A stretch of 42,421 nt of DNA, from positions 1-42,421 of the forward strand of contig WHSY01000006.1 of the NCBI GenBank assembly GCA_009379815.1. The letters are read 5' to 3'. The notes beneath the pieces were generated by a model. It made no database searches and had not been told where the DNA came from. It worked only from the letters and a program-made list of their open reading frames with translations. This stretch comes from Pseudonocardiaceae bacterium (GTDB taxonomy: Bacteria > Actinomycetota > Actinomycetes > Mycobacteriales > Pseudonocardiaceae). Position 1 is the stretch's first letter; each line of letters opens with the position of its first letter. A program made the translations under genes and the position numbers. Below, in pieces: positions 15,379 to 24,500 of the stretch.

Positions 15379-16566
15379 GTGCTGCGCGTGGGGTTGACCG
15401 GAGGTATCGGTGCGGGCAAGTCGACGGTGGCGCGCCGGCTCTCCCACCACGGGGCGGTGGTGATCGACTCGGATCAACTGGCCCGAGAGGTCGTCGAGCC
15501 CGGCACCGAGGGGTTACGGGCCGTGGTCGAGGAGTTCGGGCCGCAGGTGCTGACGCCGGACGGGGCACTCGACCGTCCCGCTCTCGCCGCCAGGGTGTTC
15601 GGTGACGACGACGCGCTGTCCCGGCTCAACGGCATCGTGCACCCGCTGGTGCGGGCGCGGTCCGCGATGCTGCTCGATGCAGCCGCCGGGGACGCGGTCG
15701 TGGTGCAGGACATCCCGCTGCTCGTCGAGGGCGGCATGGCCCCCCACTTCCCGCTGGTGATCGTCGTGCATGTCGACGCGCAGCACCGCACCCGCCGGCT
15801 CGTGGAGCAGCGGGGCATGGCAGCGGCCGACGCGCGGTCCAGGATCGGCGCGCAGGCCACCGACTCCCGACGTCGGGCGGCAGCCGACGTCTGGCTGGAC
15901 AACAGCGGACCGGTCCCGGATACCGAGGCGGCGGTGGACCAACTCTGGCGCGAGCGGCTGGTGCCGTTCGAGGAGAACCTCCGGATGCGGCGTCCCGCCC
16001 GGCGAGCGCCGGGCGCGGTGCTGGTGGCCTCCGACCCCACCTGGGTACAGCAGGCGCAGCGGGTGTGCGCCCGGGTTGCGGCGGTGGCGGGCGACCGCGC
16101 ACAGCGTGTCGACCACATCGGCTCGACGGCGGTGCCGGGGCTGGAGGCCGAGGACGTGCTGGACGTGCAGATGGTCGTCGCCGACATGGACGCCGCTCGG
16201 GACGTCGCTGCCGAGCTGATCGAGGCCGGCCTGGTCCGGCGGGACGGTCGGTGGTTGGACAACGCCGCCGACGGAAGTCGGCTGGTCAAGGCGATGGCGA
16301 TGAACGCCGACCCCGCGCGACCGGTCGACTGCCACGTCCGACCCGCCGATTCACCGGCATGGCGGGAGGCGCTGCTGTTCCGGGACTGGTTGCGTGCCCA
16401 TCCCGACAGCGCTCGGGAGTACGCCGCGGTCAAGCACGAGCTAGCCGAGCGGCGGTGGGACAGCATCGACGCCTACGCCGACGCGAAGAGCCCGTTCATC
16501 CGGGACGCGCTGACCCGCGCGGAGCAGTGGGCGGCCGAGGCCGGCTGGCACCCCTCGTCGCAGTGA
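15379..16566 (+). CDS. coaE: Dephospho-CoA kinase fused to a GrpB/UPF0157 domain
   Basis: Residues 1-200 are dephospho-CoA kinase, the last step of coenzyme A synthesis (ATP-dependent phosphorylation of the 3' hydroxyl of dephospho-CoA): P-loop GLTGGIGAGKS near 5-15, VIDSDQLAREVVEPGT, LNGIVHPLVRARS, and VVQDIPLLVEGGM. Residues about 205-395 are a GrpB/UPF0157 domain of the nucleotidyltransferase fold: VASDPTWVQQAQRV, RVDHIGSTAVPGLEAEDVLDVQMVV and the C-terminal YAAVKHELAERRW..I..YADAKSPFI. This fusion is normal in actinobacteria (the M. tuberculosis CoaE is about 407 residues). Start GTG 15379 follows the rpsA terminator. The role of the GrpB part is uncertain; chaperone-like help to CoaE folding has been suggested for the mycobacterial protein. 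Confidence 0.95.
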   Translation: MLRVGLTGGIGAGKSTVARRLSHHGAVVIDSDQLAREVVEPGTEGLRAVVEEFGPQVLTPDGALDRPALAARVFGDDDALSRLNGIVHPLVRARSAMLLDAAAGDAVVVQDIPLLVEGGMAPHFPLVIVVHVDAQHRTRRLVEQRGMAAADARSRIGAQATDSRRRAAADVWLDNSGPVPDTEAAVDQLWRERLVPFEENLRMRRPARRAPGAVLVASDPTWVQQAQRVCARVAAVAGDRAQRVDHIGSTAVPGLEAEDVLDVQMVVADMDAARDVAAELIEAGLVRRDGRWLDNAADGSRLVKAMAMNADPARPVDCHVRPADSPAWREALLFRDWLRAHPDSAREYAAVKHELAERRWDSIDAYADAKSPFIRDALTRAEQWAAEAGWHPSSQ

Positions 16567-16649
16567 AGGTCTGTAGCCATGCTGGACGAGGCTGCACGTC
16601 TTGATTCTGAGCAGCCGCAGCGAGGACGCCGAGTGCCCACCGCACGGAC

Positions 16650-16921
16650 CTACGTGTGAACTAACAGCTTGGAATGCTCGTCGGGGAAACGGACGACGAC
16701 CAGCATCTTGTCATCGTGGGTTTGCACCGCGCCTGTTCGCCCTTGTCGAGGAGTGCGGTGACCGGGCAGATGGGTGGATCCTGGCGTGGGGCATGCAGTT
16801 TGAGGATCGTGCCGAGGTGGTCGCCTCCGACCGCGGCCTGCGGCTCGGTGTCGCATCGGCCGAGCGCGCGCAAGAAGTGTTCTCCCGGGCCAGCAGCATA
16901 CGACTTGTCTGGTGCCAGCAT
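16650..16921 (-). pseudogene. Probable frameshifted small gene remnant
   Basis: On the minus strand from ATG 16921 an open frame runs with actinobacterial codon use (LGTILKLHAPRQDPPICPV, then ALLDKGEQ). Near the CAAACCC stretch (about 16720) its codon quality collapses. Exactly there, the +1 frame becomes coding-like (HDDKMLVVVRFPDEHSKLLVHT) and ends at the TAG at 16650-16652. A one-base indel would join them into a single protein of about 90 residues. I do not recognise the family; the CPV..LL spacing is faintly like a metal-site knuckle. No Shine-Dalgarno site is seen. The whole stretch 16567-16974 (about 400 bases) is lower in GC than its surroundings and contains no other credible gene. 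Confidence 0.4.
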
Positions 16922-16974
16922 GGGGCGCTGGACAGCGCTTCGGCACCTGCCTGAAACAGGCCAAGGAGACGGCG

Positions 16975-17079
16975 ATGAGTGACAAGCACGACAAGAAGGA
17001 TCCGTACACGGGTGACGGTCACGATCCGAGCCGCCCCGTGCCGAAGGAGCCGGACCCCGGCAAGCACGACAAGAAGTAG
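16975..17079 (+). CDS. 34-residue charged peptide, possible RiPP precursor
   Basis: ATG 16975 has AAGGAG (16963-16968) six bases upstream, an ideal ribosome site, and the frame ends at TAG 17077-17079, six bases before the ATG of a PIMT-type methyltransferase. The peptide is extremely hydrophilic: seven Asp, eight Lys, three His and seven Pro, with no Cys, Trp or hydrophobic stretch. KHDKK occurs at residues 4-8 and again as the last five residues. The centre has an Asp-Gly step (TGDGHDP, residues 12-18) and several Asp-Pro steps. Asp-Gly is the classical site of succinimide/aspartimide formation. Tight coupling to a methyltransferase of the RiPP-tailoring type suggests it is that enzyme's substrate. 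It could instead be a small accessory protein. No homologue comes to mind with certainty. Confidence 0.7.
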   Translation: MSDKHDKKDPYTGDGHDPSRPVPKEPDPGKHDKK

Positions 17080-17085
17080 GCGCGG

Positions 17086-18270
17086 ATGCCTGATGCGGAC
17101 GAGCTGCGTCGTTGGCTGGTCGCCGATCTCGAGGCGCGGGGGCAGCTCAGCGCGGAGTGGCGAGACGCTTTCATGAGCGTGCCGCGCCATGCTTTCATCC
17201 CCGATACCGTCTGGTGGCACGACCGCGAGCTGGACAGCCGCTACGACCTGGTGCCGTTGCGCCGGAGTGACGACCCGGGGCGTTGGATGGAGCTGGCCTA
17301 CTCCGACGACTTCGTCGTCACCCAGGTCAACGATGGCCAACCGGCTGGTCCCGAGGGCCGTGGTGACGATGTCACGAGCTCGGCGAGCATGCCCACGATC
17401 ATGGCGCTCATGCTGGGACACCTGGAGACCCGCCCTGGCCAGTCCGTGCTGGAGATCGGTACCGGTACCGGCTACAACGCCGCACTGTTGGCGCACCACC
17501 TCGGCGTGGAGACGGTGACCACGATCGAGGTCGATGCGGAGTTGGCTGATCGAGCGCGTCGTGCGTTGATCGGTATCGGCTTCGGAGATGTCACCGTGAT
17601 CACCGGGGACGGTGCCGAGGGACATACGCCGCGTGCGCCCTACGACCGCGTGATCTCCACGGCAGCTGTGCAGCGGGTGCCGTATTCCTGGGTCGCGCAG
17701 GTTCGGCAGGGCGGGCGCCTCGTCACGCCGTGGGGTACCGACTACGAGAACGGCAACCTCCTCGCGCTGGACGTCGACGGTGACGGTATCGGCATCGGCC
17801 GGATCGTGGACACCGCATCGTTCATGTGGCTGCGCGAGCAGCGCAGCCACAAGGCACGTGTGGGCAAGGATGTGCCCGACGAGGACCAGGCCGAAGTGCG
17901 CAGCTCCGAGCTGCACCCTTACCGGGTGGCGGGGCATCGGGACGTGTGCACCGCAATCGGACTGCGGGTGCCGGGGTGCCATTGCCGGTACCGGCCGGCG
18001 GACGAGGACGACCCCGAGGGCACACTGTGGTTGATCGACCCGGAGTCCCGGTCCTGGGCGTCGCTACGTCACCATCCCGAGCGGCCGGGCCCGTACCGGG
18101 TGCGCCAGCTCGGGCCGCGAATGCTGTTCGATGAAGTCGAGTCCGCCTACCGGTGGTGGGTCGATCTCGGTGAGCCGACAGTGGAGCGCTGGAGGTTCAC
18201 CGTGTCCTCCGAAGGCCAGCGAGTGTGGCTACCGGGCGAGCACGGCGAGTGCATATGGTCGGCCGGCTGA
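17086..18270 (+). CDS. PIMT-type (protein-L-isoaspartate-like) O-methyltransferase with C-terminal extension
   Basis: A 394-residue SAM-dependent methyltransferase of the protein-isoaspartate/aspartate methyltransferase (PCMT) family. The N-terminal ~225 residues match the PIMT fold: VPRHAFIPDTVWW, the substrate-side motif DDVTSSASMPTIMALML (about 94-110; repair PIMTs have GQTIS.P..VA), SAM motif I VLEIGTGTGYNAALLA (121-136), TIEVDAELADRARRAL, and VITGDGAEGHTPRAPYDRVISTAAV. Repair PIMTs end near 210 residues; here about 170 more follow (WLREQRSHKA..., a CHCRYRP segment, a WRFTVSSEGQRVWLPG end). The SS-containing substrate motif and the extension resemble the PIMT homologues that convert Asp to aspartimide in lanthipeptide, lasso, graspetide and imiditide pathways. 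The 34-residue peptide gene directly precedes it; no lanthipeptide, lasso or graspetide enzyme is nearby. Confidence 0.88.
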   Translation: MPDADELRRWLVADLEARGQLSAEWRDAFMSVPRHAFIPDTVWWHDRELDSRYDLVPLRRSDDPGRWMELAYSDDFVVTQVNDGQPAGPEGRGDDVTSSASMPTIMALMLGHLETRPGQSVLEIGTGTGYNAALLAHHLGVETVTTIEVDAELADRARRALIGIGFGDVTVITGDGAEGHTPRAPYDRVISTAAVQRVPYSWVAQVRQGGRLVTPWGTDYENGNLLALDVDGDGIGIGRIVDTASFMWLREQRSHKARVGKDVPDEDQAEVRSSELHPYRVAGHRDVCTAIGLRVPGCHCRYRPADEDDPEGTLWLIDPESRSWASLRHHPERPGPYRVRQLGPRMLFDEVESAYRWWVDLGEPTVERWRFTVSSEGQRVWLPGEHGECIWSAG

Positions 18271-18287
18271 ACGTATCGGGACTCCGG

Positions 18288-18848
18288 TCACTCGTGCCGT
18301 CGCCAGACGGGGTGGGCGCCGTGCGCGGCGAGCCAGCGGTCCAGCCGGTAGCCGTGCCGAGCCAGGCCGTCGACCGCTGTGAAGGCGGTGTGCAGCGCGC
18401 GCTCCGCGGTGGCGCGGTCGAGCAGCCCCGCGGCGACGGCGGCCAGCAGCTCGTCGGTGTCGAGCACCTCGACCTCGCGGCCGGTGCGGACGACGAGATC
18501 GAGATAGTGGTCCTCGGTCCGCCACACCGGATCGCCGACCTCGACGGTGACCACGTCGAGGTAGAAGTCCTGGTCGCGCTCGTGGCCCGGGTGGAAGAAG
18601 AAGTCGGTGACCCGCAGGTCCAGCTCGGGCAGCAGCCACGACTCGATCGCCCGGATGCGGGGGTGGTCGACGACGTCACGCACCAGGTACAGGCCGAAGG
18701 CCTCTACCCGATACTCGTCGACCGTCCGGATGATCCCCTTCGGATCGGTGTTGGTCATCGCGTCCAGATCGAAGAGCTCGACCTTCGGCGAGTGGATGGC
18801 GGTCTCAGCGAAGTGTGCAGACACCGTCTGGGCGGGCACGGCCGTCAT
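18288..18848 (-). CDS. DUF402 domain protein
   Basis: About 186 residues. The central part matches the DUF402 family: [111 protein letters not shown]. Some members of the wider family are nucleoside di/triphosphate phosphatases (NtdP), using clustered acidic residues, but this actinobacterial branch is uncharacterised. Its place between coaE and uvrB on the opposite strand matches the mycobacterial order (Rv1632c position, from memory). ATG 18848 is preferred over GTG 18860 because a TAGTGT hexamer overlaps the latter and stands eight bases before the former. It converges with the methyltransferase gene, 17 bases apart. Confidence 0.85.
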   Translation of the reverse strand: MTAVPAQTVSAHFAETAIHSPKVELFDLDAMTNTDPKGIIRTVDEYRVEAFGLYLVRDVVDHPRIRAIESWLLPELDLRVTDFFFHPGHERDQDFYLDVVTVEVGDPVWRTEDHYLDLVVRTGREVEVLDTDELLAAVAAGLLDRATAERALHTAFTAVDGLARHGYRLDRWLAAHGAHPVWRRHE

Positions 18849-18856
18849 GCGGTTCG

Positions 18857-18862
18857 ACACTA
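18857..18862 (-). promoter_or_regulatory. Candidate -10 element (TAGTGT) of the DUF402 gene
   Basis: On the minus strand TAGTGT ends eight bases before ATG 18848, again a leaderless-type spacing. The divergent uvrB -10 candidate is about 42 bases away, so the two promoters are back to back. Confidence 0.4.
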
Positions 18863-18903
18863 CGCAGCCAGGCCGCGCGCGGCATAGTGTCGGTGGCTGC
18901 GCC

Positions 18904-18909
18904 TACCCT
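18904..18909 (+). promoter_or_regulatory. Candidate -10 element (TACCCT) of uvrB
   Basis: TACCCT ends seven bases before the uvrB GTG 18917; no Shine-Dalgarno site. Proposed leaderless start. No LexA-type site (GAAC-N4-GTTC, as known in mycobacteria) was noticed within the short divergent region. Confidence 0.4.
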
Positions 18910-18916
18910 CGGTGCC

Positions 18917-21088
18917 GTGAGCGAGAGCACCGCCGTCAGCCCCGACCTGCTGGCCCGTTCCGAGCACCGCCCGCTCGGCGACATCCCGCGCACCGAGGGC
19001 CGCTTCCAGGTCGTCAGCGACTACTCCGCCGCCGGGGATCAGCCCGCGGCCATCGATGAGCTGGAGCGCCGGATCCATGCCGGCGAGCGCGACATCGTGC
19101 TGCTCGGCGCCACCGGGACCGGCAAGTCCGCGACCACCGCCTGGCTCATCGAGCGGGTGCAGCGCCCGACCCTCGTGCTGGCCCCGAACAAGACCCTCGC
19201 GGCTCAGCTCGCCAACGAGCTGCGCGAGCTGTTCCCGCACAACGCGGTCGAGTACTTCGTCTCCTACTACGACTATTACCAGCCCGAGGCCTACGTCCCG
19301 CAGACCGACACCTACATCGAGAAGGACTCGTCGGTCAACGACGACGTCGAGCGGCTGCGCCACGCGGCCACCATGTCGCTGCTCACCCGGCGCGACACCG
19401 TCGTGGTCGCCTCGGTGTCGTGCATCTTCGGTCTCGGGACCCCGCAGGAGTACCTCAACCAGTCGGTGCACCTGCAGGTCGGTCACGAGACCGGCCGCGA
19501 TGCGCTGCTGCGCGCGCTGGTCGACATCAACTACACCCGTAACGACCTGGCTTTCGCCCGCGGCACGTTCCGGGTCAGGGGTGACACTGTCGAGGTCATC
19601 CCGGCCTACGAGGAGCTGGCAATCCGGGTGGAGTTCTTCGGTGACGAGGTCGAATCGGTCTACTTCCTGCACCCGCTGACCGGCGATGTCGTGCGCGAGG
19701 TCGACGACGTCCGCATCTTCCCCGCCACGCACTACGTCGCCGGCCCGGAGCGGATGGACAGGGCGATCCGCGGCATCGAGGCCGAGCTGGAGACCCAGCT
19801 GGCCACGCTGGAGCAGCAGAGCAAGCTGCTTGAGGCGCAACGGCTGCGGATGCGCACCCAGTACGACGTCGAGATGATGCGCCAGGTCGGGTTCTGCTCG
19901 GGCATCGAGAACTACTCCCGGTTCATCGACGACCGTGAGGCGGGCTCGGCACCAGCCACGTTGCTGGACTACTTCCCGTCCGACTTCCTCATGGTGATCG
20001 ACGAGTCCCACGTGACCGTGCCGCAGATCGGCGGCATGTACGAGGGCGACGCGTCGCGCAAGCGCACCCTGGTCGATCACGGCTTCCGGCTGCCCTCCGC
20101 GTTGGACAACCGGCCGCTGACCTGGGAGGAGTTCTGCGACCGGGTCGGGCAGAGCGTCTACCTGTCCGCGACGCCCGGACCGTACGAGATGGCACAGGCC
20201 GGCGGGGAGTTCGTCGAGCAGGTCATCCGACCGACCGGGCTGGTCGACCCCGAGGTGGTCGTGAAGCAGACGCAGGGCCAGATCGACGACCTGCTGGGTG
20301 AGGTCCGGGAGCGCTCCGAGCGCGACGAGCGGGTGCTGGTCACCACGCTGACCAAGAAGATGGCCGAGGACCTCACCGACTACCTGCTCGAGCTGGGCAT
20401 CCGGGTGCGCTACCTGCACTCCGAGGTCGACACGCTGCGGCGCGTGGAGCTGCTGCGGCAGCTGCGCAGCGGTGAGTTCGACGTCCTGGTCGGCATCAAC
20501 CTGCTCCGTGAGGGCCTGGACCTGCCCGAGGTGTCGCTGGTGTCCATCCTCGACGCCGACAAGGAGGGTTTCCTGCGCAGCGAGACCTCGCTGATCCAGA
20601 CGATCGGCCGGGCAGCCCGCAACGTCTCGGGGCAGGTGCACATGTACGCGGACTCGGTGACCGACTCGATGCGGCGCGCGATCGACGAGACCAACCGCCG
20701 CCGCGCCAAGCAGATCGCCTACAACACCGAGCACGGGCTGGACCCGCAGCCGCTGCGAAAGAAGATCAACGACATCCTGGACCGCGTCTACTCCGAGGCC
20801 GAGGACACCGCGAGCTCGGTCTCGGTCGGTGGCTCCGGCCGCAACGCCTCCCGGGGCAAGCGGGCCGCGGGCGAGGCGGGTACCGCACCCGGCAGCTCGG
20901 GTGTCGTGGAGGGTCGCGACACGGGGTCGATGGCGCGCGCGGAGCTGGCCGACCTGATCCAGCAGCTCAACGACCAGATGATGGCCGCTGCCCGCGACTT
21001 GCAGTTCGAGCTCGCGGCACGGTTGCGCGACGAGATCGCCGAGCTGAAGAAGGAGCTGCGGGGAATGGACGCCGCCGGCGTGGGCTAG
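18917..21088 (+). CDS. uvrB: Excinuclease ABC subunit B
   Basis: A 723-residue UvrB, the damage-verifying helicase-like subunit of nucleotide excision repair. Walker A GATGTGKS is at 64-71. The beta-hairpin that locks onto damaged DNA is the [21 protein letters not shown] region near 115-135. The DESH box is in [16 protein letters not shown], and helicase motif VI is in [10 protein letters not shown] linker rich in Gly/Ser/Ala precedes a C-terminal UVR domain ([31 protein letters not shown]) that binds UvrC or UvrA. GTG 18917 is where the family N-terminus begins; the frame continues upstream over the divergent DUF402 promoter without support. The 3' end is followed by hairpin repeat copy B. 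Confidence 0.97.
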   Translation: MSESTAVSPDLLARSEHRPLGDIPRTEGRFQVVSDYSAAGDQPAAIDELERRIHAGERDIVLLGATGTGKSATTAWLIERVQRPTLVLAPNKTLAAQLANELRELFPHNAVEYFVSYYDYYQPEAYVPQTDTYIEKDSSVNDDVERLRHAATMSLLTRRDTVVVASVSCIFGLGTPQEYLNQSVHLQVGHETGRDALLRALVDINYTRNDLAFARGTFRVRGDTVEVIPAYEELAIRVEFFGDEVESVYFLHPLTGDVVREVDDVRIFPATHYVAGPERMDRAIRGIEAELETQLATLEQQSKLLEAQRLRMRTQYDVEMMRQVGFCSGIENYSRFIDDREAGSAPATLLDYFPSDFLMVIDESHVTVPQIGGMYEGDASRKRTLVDHGFRLPSALDNRPLTWEEFCDRVGQSVYLSATPGPYEMAQAGGEFVEQVIRPTGLVDPEVVVKQTQGQIDDLLGEVRERSERDERVLVTTLTKKMAEDLTDYLLELGIRVRYLHSEVDTLRRVELLRQLRSGEFDVLVGINLLREGLDLPEVSLVSILDADKEGFLRSETSLIQTIGRAARNVSGQVHMYADSVTDSMRRAIDETNRRRAKQIAYNTEHGLDPQPLRKKINDILDRVYSEAEDTASSVSVGGSGRNASRGKRAAGEAGTAPGSSGVVEGRDTGSMARAELADLIQQLNDQMMAAARDLQFELAARLRDEIAELKKELRGMDAAGVG

Positions 21089-21123
21089 CGACTTCGGCGA
21101 GTCCGATCTCCGGCTGCAATCGT

Positions 21124-21172
21124 CGCGAAGGGCCCCTGCACTGCGCCGGACGACGTGCAGGGGCCCTTCGTG
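21124..21172. repeat. Long hairpin repeat, copy B
   Basis: Arms 21124-21141 and 21155-21172 (18 bases each, one G-U-type mismatch) around a 13-base centre. The core is GAAGGGCCCCTGCAC. It starts 35 bases after the uvrB stop and probably acts as its terminator. Same family as the elements at 8262-8314 and 36570-36622. Confidence 0.85.
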
Positions 21173-21231
21173 GCGTCCGGCGAGGAAGCGAGTTCTGCCC
21201 GCCGGGACCCCGCGGGTGCGAGGAGGGCGGG

Positions 21232-21510
21232 GTGAGCGACGACGTGCCGGCGATGCGCCGGCTGCTCGACGTCGTGGGCCGGCTCGGTGCCGAGCGGCAC
21301 AGCGAGCCCGTCCTGCGTACCATCCTGGACGCCGCGCGCGAGCTCACCGGCGCCCGCTACGCCGCGATCGGGGTGCCCGACGGCGACGGTGGCTTCGCGC
21401 CGTTCCTCACCGCCGGAGTCGACTCGGCCACGTGGGCGCGGAGCGGGCGAGTGACCGCGCACCGAATCGGCCTTCGGCCCGGAAGAGTGACACATCCACG
21501 CCGATCGTGA
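21232..21510 (+). pseudogene. Truncated GAF-domain sensor kinase remnant
   Basis: From GTG 21232 (after a GGAGG-like stretch at 21221-21230) about 70 residues closely follow the N-terminus of actinobacterial GAF histidine kinases of the DevS type: LLDVVGRLGAE..SEPVLRTILDAARELTGARYAAIGVPDGDGGFAPFLTAGVD. After about residue 70 the sequence turns into short, Arg-rich, non-family codons (SGRVTAHRIGLRPGRVTHPRRS) and stops at 21510. The rest of the GAF domain and the whole kinase are missing, and the next 57 bases lead straight into the AfsR-type gene. It looks like a deletion remnant; a functional 92-residue protein is unlikely. Confidence 0.6.
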
Positions 21511-21567
21511 CCGGCTGTCGAAGCCGGGCACTGGACTCCGGGGCCGGTCACGCGTAACGCTGCCCAG

Positions 21568-24500
21568 GTGGACCACGCTCCGTCCGCGCCGGCCCCCGAG
21601 CTCGAGTACCGGCTGCTCGGGCCGGTCGAGGTTCTCCGCGGCGGAGAGCCGGTGGCGCTCGGGCCGCCCAAGGCTCGCGCGCTGCTGGGGTACATGGTGC
21701 TCAACGCCGGCGAGGTGATCTCCACCGATCGGCTGATCGACGTGTTGTGGGGTCGGCGGCCACCGGACAGCGCGGGGCATGCACTGCAGGTCTATGTCGC
21801 GGGGCTGCGCAGGGCCCTCGAGCCGGACCGCGTGCCCGGTACCGCCGCCGGAGTGCTGCTCACCCGACGGCCCGGCTACCTGCTGGCCGCCGCCGATACG
21901 CAGCTCGACGTACGCCGGTTCGAGGCGCTGGTCGAACAGGGGCGGGAGCACACCGCGGCCGGGCGGCCGCGATGGTCGGCAACAGCGCTGCGAGAGGGGC
22001 TGGCGCTGTGGCGGGGGCCGGCGCTGGCCGACCTCGGTGACGAGCCGTTCGCGGCGACCGAGGCGCGACGCCTCGAGGAGCTGCGCGTCACCGTGACGCA
22101 GGATCGGGTCGATGCCGACCTGGCGCTGGGTCAGCATGCCGAGCTCGTCGGGGAGCTGGCCGCGCTGACTCGCCAGTACCCCCTGCGGGAGCGGCTGCAC
22201 GGCCAGCTGATGGTGGCGCTGTACCGCTGCGGCAGGCAGGCCGAGGCGCTGCGGGTCTTCCGCGAGCTCAGCAGTGCACTCGACGAGGAAGGCCTGCGGG
22301 CCAGCCCGTGGCTTCGGGATCTGGAGGTCGCGATCCTGCGCCAAGCCACGGAGCTGGCGCCCCCCGCACCCGTCGCGGCGCCGGTCGAAACGACTGCGCC
22401 GGTCGAAACGACTGCGCCGGTCGACGTGACACCGCCCGCCGTAGCCGACGAGATGGCTTCCGTCGCGCTGCCGTCACTGGTCCGGACCGTGACCGTTGTG
22501 CACGTCACTGTGCCGCGGGTCGGAGCGCCAGAGCCGGACGCCGACCTCGTGGCGGCGGTGGCCGAGACTCCGGAACGGTTGGCTGCGGGCATCGAGCGTC
22601 TCGGCGGCACCGTCGCGGACCGAACGGTCGAAGCCGTCACGGCACGGTTCGGCATCCCCGACGCCCACGAGGACGACGCGGAACGCGCGGTGCGTGCCGC
22701 GCTGAACGCGGTCGCGGAGGTGCGTCGCTACGGCAGGCAGATCGCGGACGCGTGGGAGGTGGCCCCGCTCGTGGCACGAGTCGGCGTGTGCACCGGCATC
22801 GTCGGTCCCGAGCAACGGACCGACGGTCTCGTCCGGGCGGCGGCCGACCTGGCCGCAGCCGCTCGGCCCGGCACCGCGGTCGTCGACCGGTCCACGCGCC
22901 GGCTCGTCGAGCTGCAGTTCGGCTGGGGCCCACGACACGGCACTGAGGCCACCGAGGTCGAGGCCCCGATCGCGGCCTCCGGCAAGGTCCGAGGCGTAGC
23001 GGGATCTCAGGTCGACTTCGTCGGACGTGACGACGAGATGGCGGCTGCAGGCCGGGTGATCGATGCGGTGCGGGCCGGCACCGGCGGGCTGCTGTGGGTG
23101 TCCGGCGAGGTGGGGGTGGGCAAGAGCCGGCTGCTCGCGGAGCTGCGCGGCTCTGCCACCAGCGGGCAACGTCCCGTGCTGTGGCTGCAGGGCCACTGCC
23201 TGTCCTACGGGCACGGGCTCGCGTACTGGCCGATCCGAGAGCTGCTGTGTGACTGGCTCGGGACTTCGATGCAGGTGCCCGAGCTGCGGATGCGCGCCCG
23301 GCTACGCAACCACCTCGAGTCGCTGTTCGGCACGGACGCGGGCCCCGTTCCGGCCGGGCTGGCCAGCCTGCTCGGACTGCTGTCCGATGCCGACCTCGAC
23401 CCGCGGACGGACCAGCGCTCACCCGAGGCCCGGGAACGGCTCGGGGTGGCGGCAGTGCGGGACGTGCTGGCCGGACTTGCCGCGCGGCAGCCCGTCGTCG
23501 TCGCGGTGGAGGACCTGCACTGGGCTGATACCAGTTCGTTGCACCTGCTCGAGCAGGTGCTGGAACTGACCGAGGAGGCGGGACTCACCCTGGTGCTGAC
23601 CCAACGGCCGGAGCGCGACCACCCCTCCTGGCAGCTGCGTGAGCTGGCGCTGCGGACGCACGCCCATCGCAGCACGGAGATCACGCTGGAGCCGTTGCCG
23701 TCGGGAACCGACGCCGAGCTGCTCGCCGCTCTGGTCGGCCCCGATGTGCTGCCGGACCGCCTCGAGGATCTGCTGCTTTCCACCGCCGAGGGGAACCCGT
23801 TCTTCCTGGAAGAACTGGTGCGCTCGCTGCTGGAGGCGAATCCGGCGCAGCGGATCGGCCCCGGGACCGGGGTCGAGATCCCGGCGACGGTCGAGCAGGT
23901 CCTGGGCGGTCGGATCGCGCGGCTGCCCCCCGGGGCGCAGCAGCTGCTCGCCGGGGCCGCGGTGCTGGGCCGTACCTTCCCCCTCGACGTACTGACCGCG
24001 CTACTGGCCCTGGACACGCCGCCCACCGAGACCGTGGCGCAGCTGGCCCGGCACGGCCTGATCGGCCAGATCCGCGGCTGGCCGACCGTCGAGTACCGGT
24101 TCCGCCACGTGTTGACCCACGAGGCCGCGTACCGGTCGGTGTGGCCACCGCGCCGCCGCGAGCTGCACCGGCATGCGGCGCAACTGCTGGAGGCTCGGCA
24201 GGGCAGCGAGGCGCCCGATCACGGAGCGCTGGCGCGGCACTGGCAGCTTGCCGGTGACGACGAGCGGGCGATGGATTCCCACCGGCTCGCCGCCCGCGCC
24301 GCCTTCGGTGTCCACGCGCTCGACGTCGCGGCGCACCAGTTCGCCGAAGGTCTGGCGGCGGCGCGGCGGCTCGGGTCCACCGGTGACGCGAGCGATCTGC
24401 TGCTGGGCCTCGGTCAGGTGGGGCGGCTGATCGGACGAGGCGATCCCGAGGCCGAGCTCGCCGAGGCGCTGGACGGCGCGGTGGCCACCGGGAACCTGGA

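Noticed and set aside
13719-15419. 566-residue minus-strand open frame over rpsA
   Set aside because: Shadow frame of a high-GC gene with repetitive Leu/Asp/Val composition; rpsA on the plus strand is unmistakable.
16601-16954. 117-residue plus-strand frame upstream of the peptide gene
   Set aside because: Codon choice and composition are poor, and the better coding signal is on the minus strand.
17086-18270. Ordinary protein-repair isoaspartyl methyltransferase (pcm)
   Set aside because: Nearly twice the usual length, altered substrate motif, and tight coupling to a small peptide gene point away from a general repair enzyme, though it cannot be fully excluded.
18860-20734. 624-residue minus-strand open frame over uvrB
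   Set aside because: Antisense shadow with no recognisable domain.
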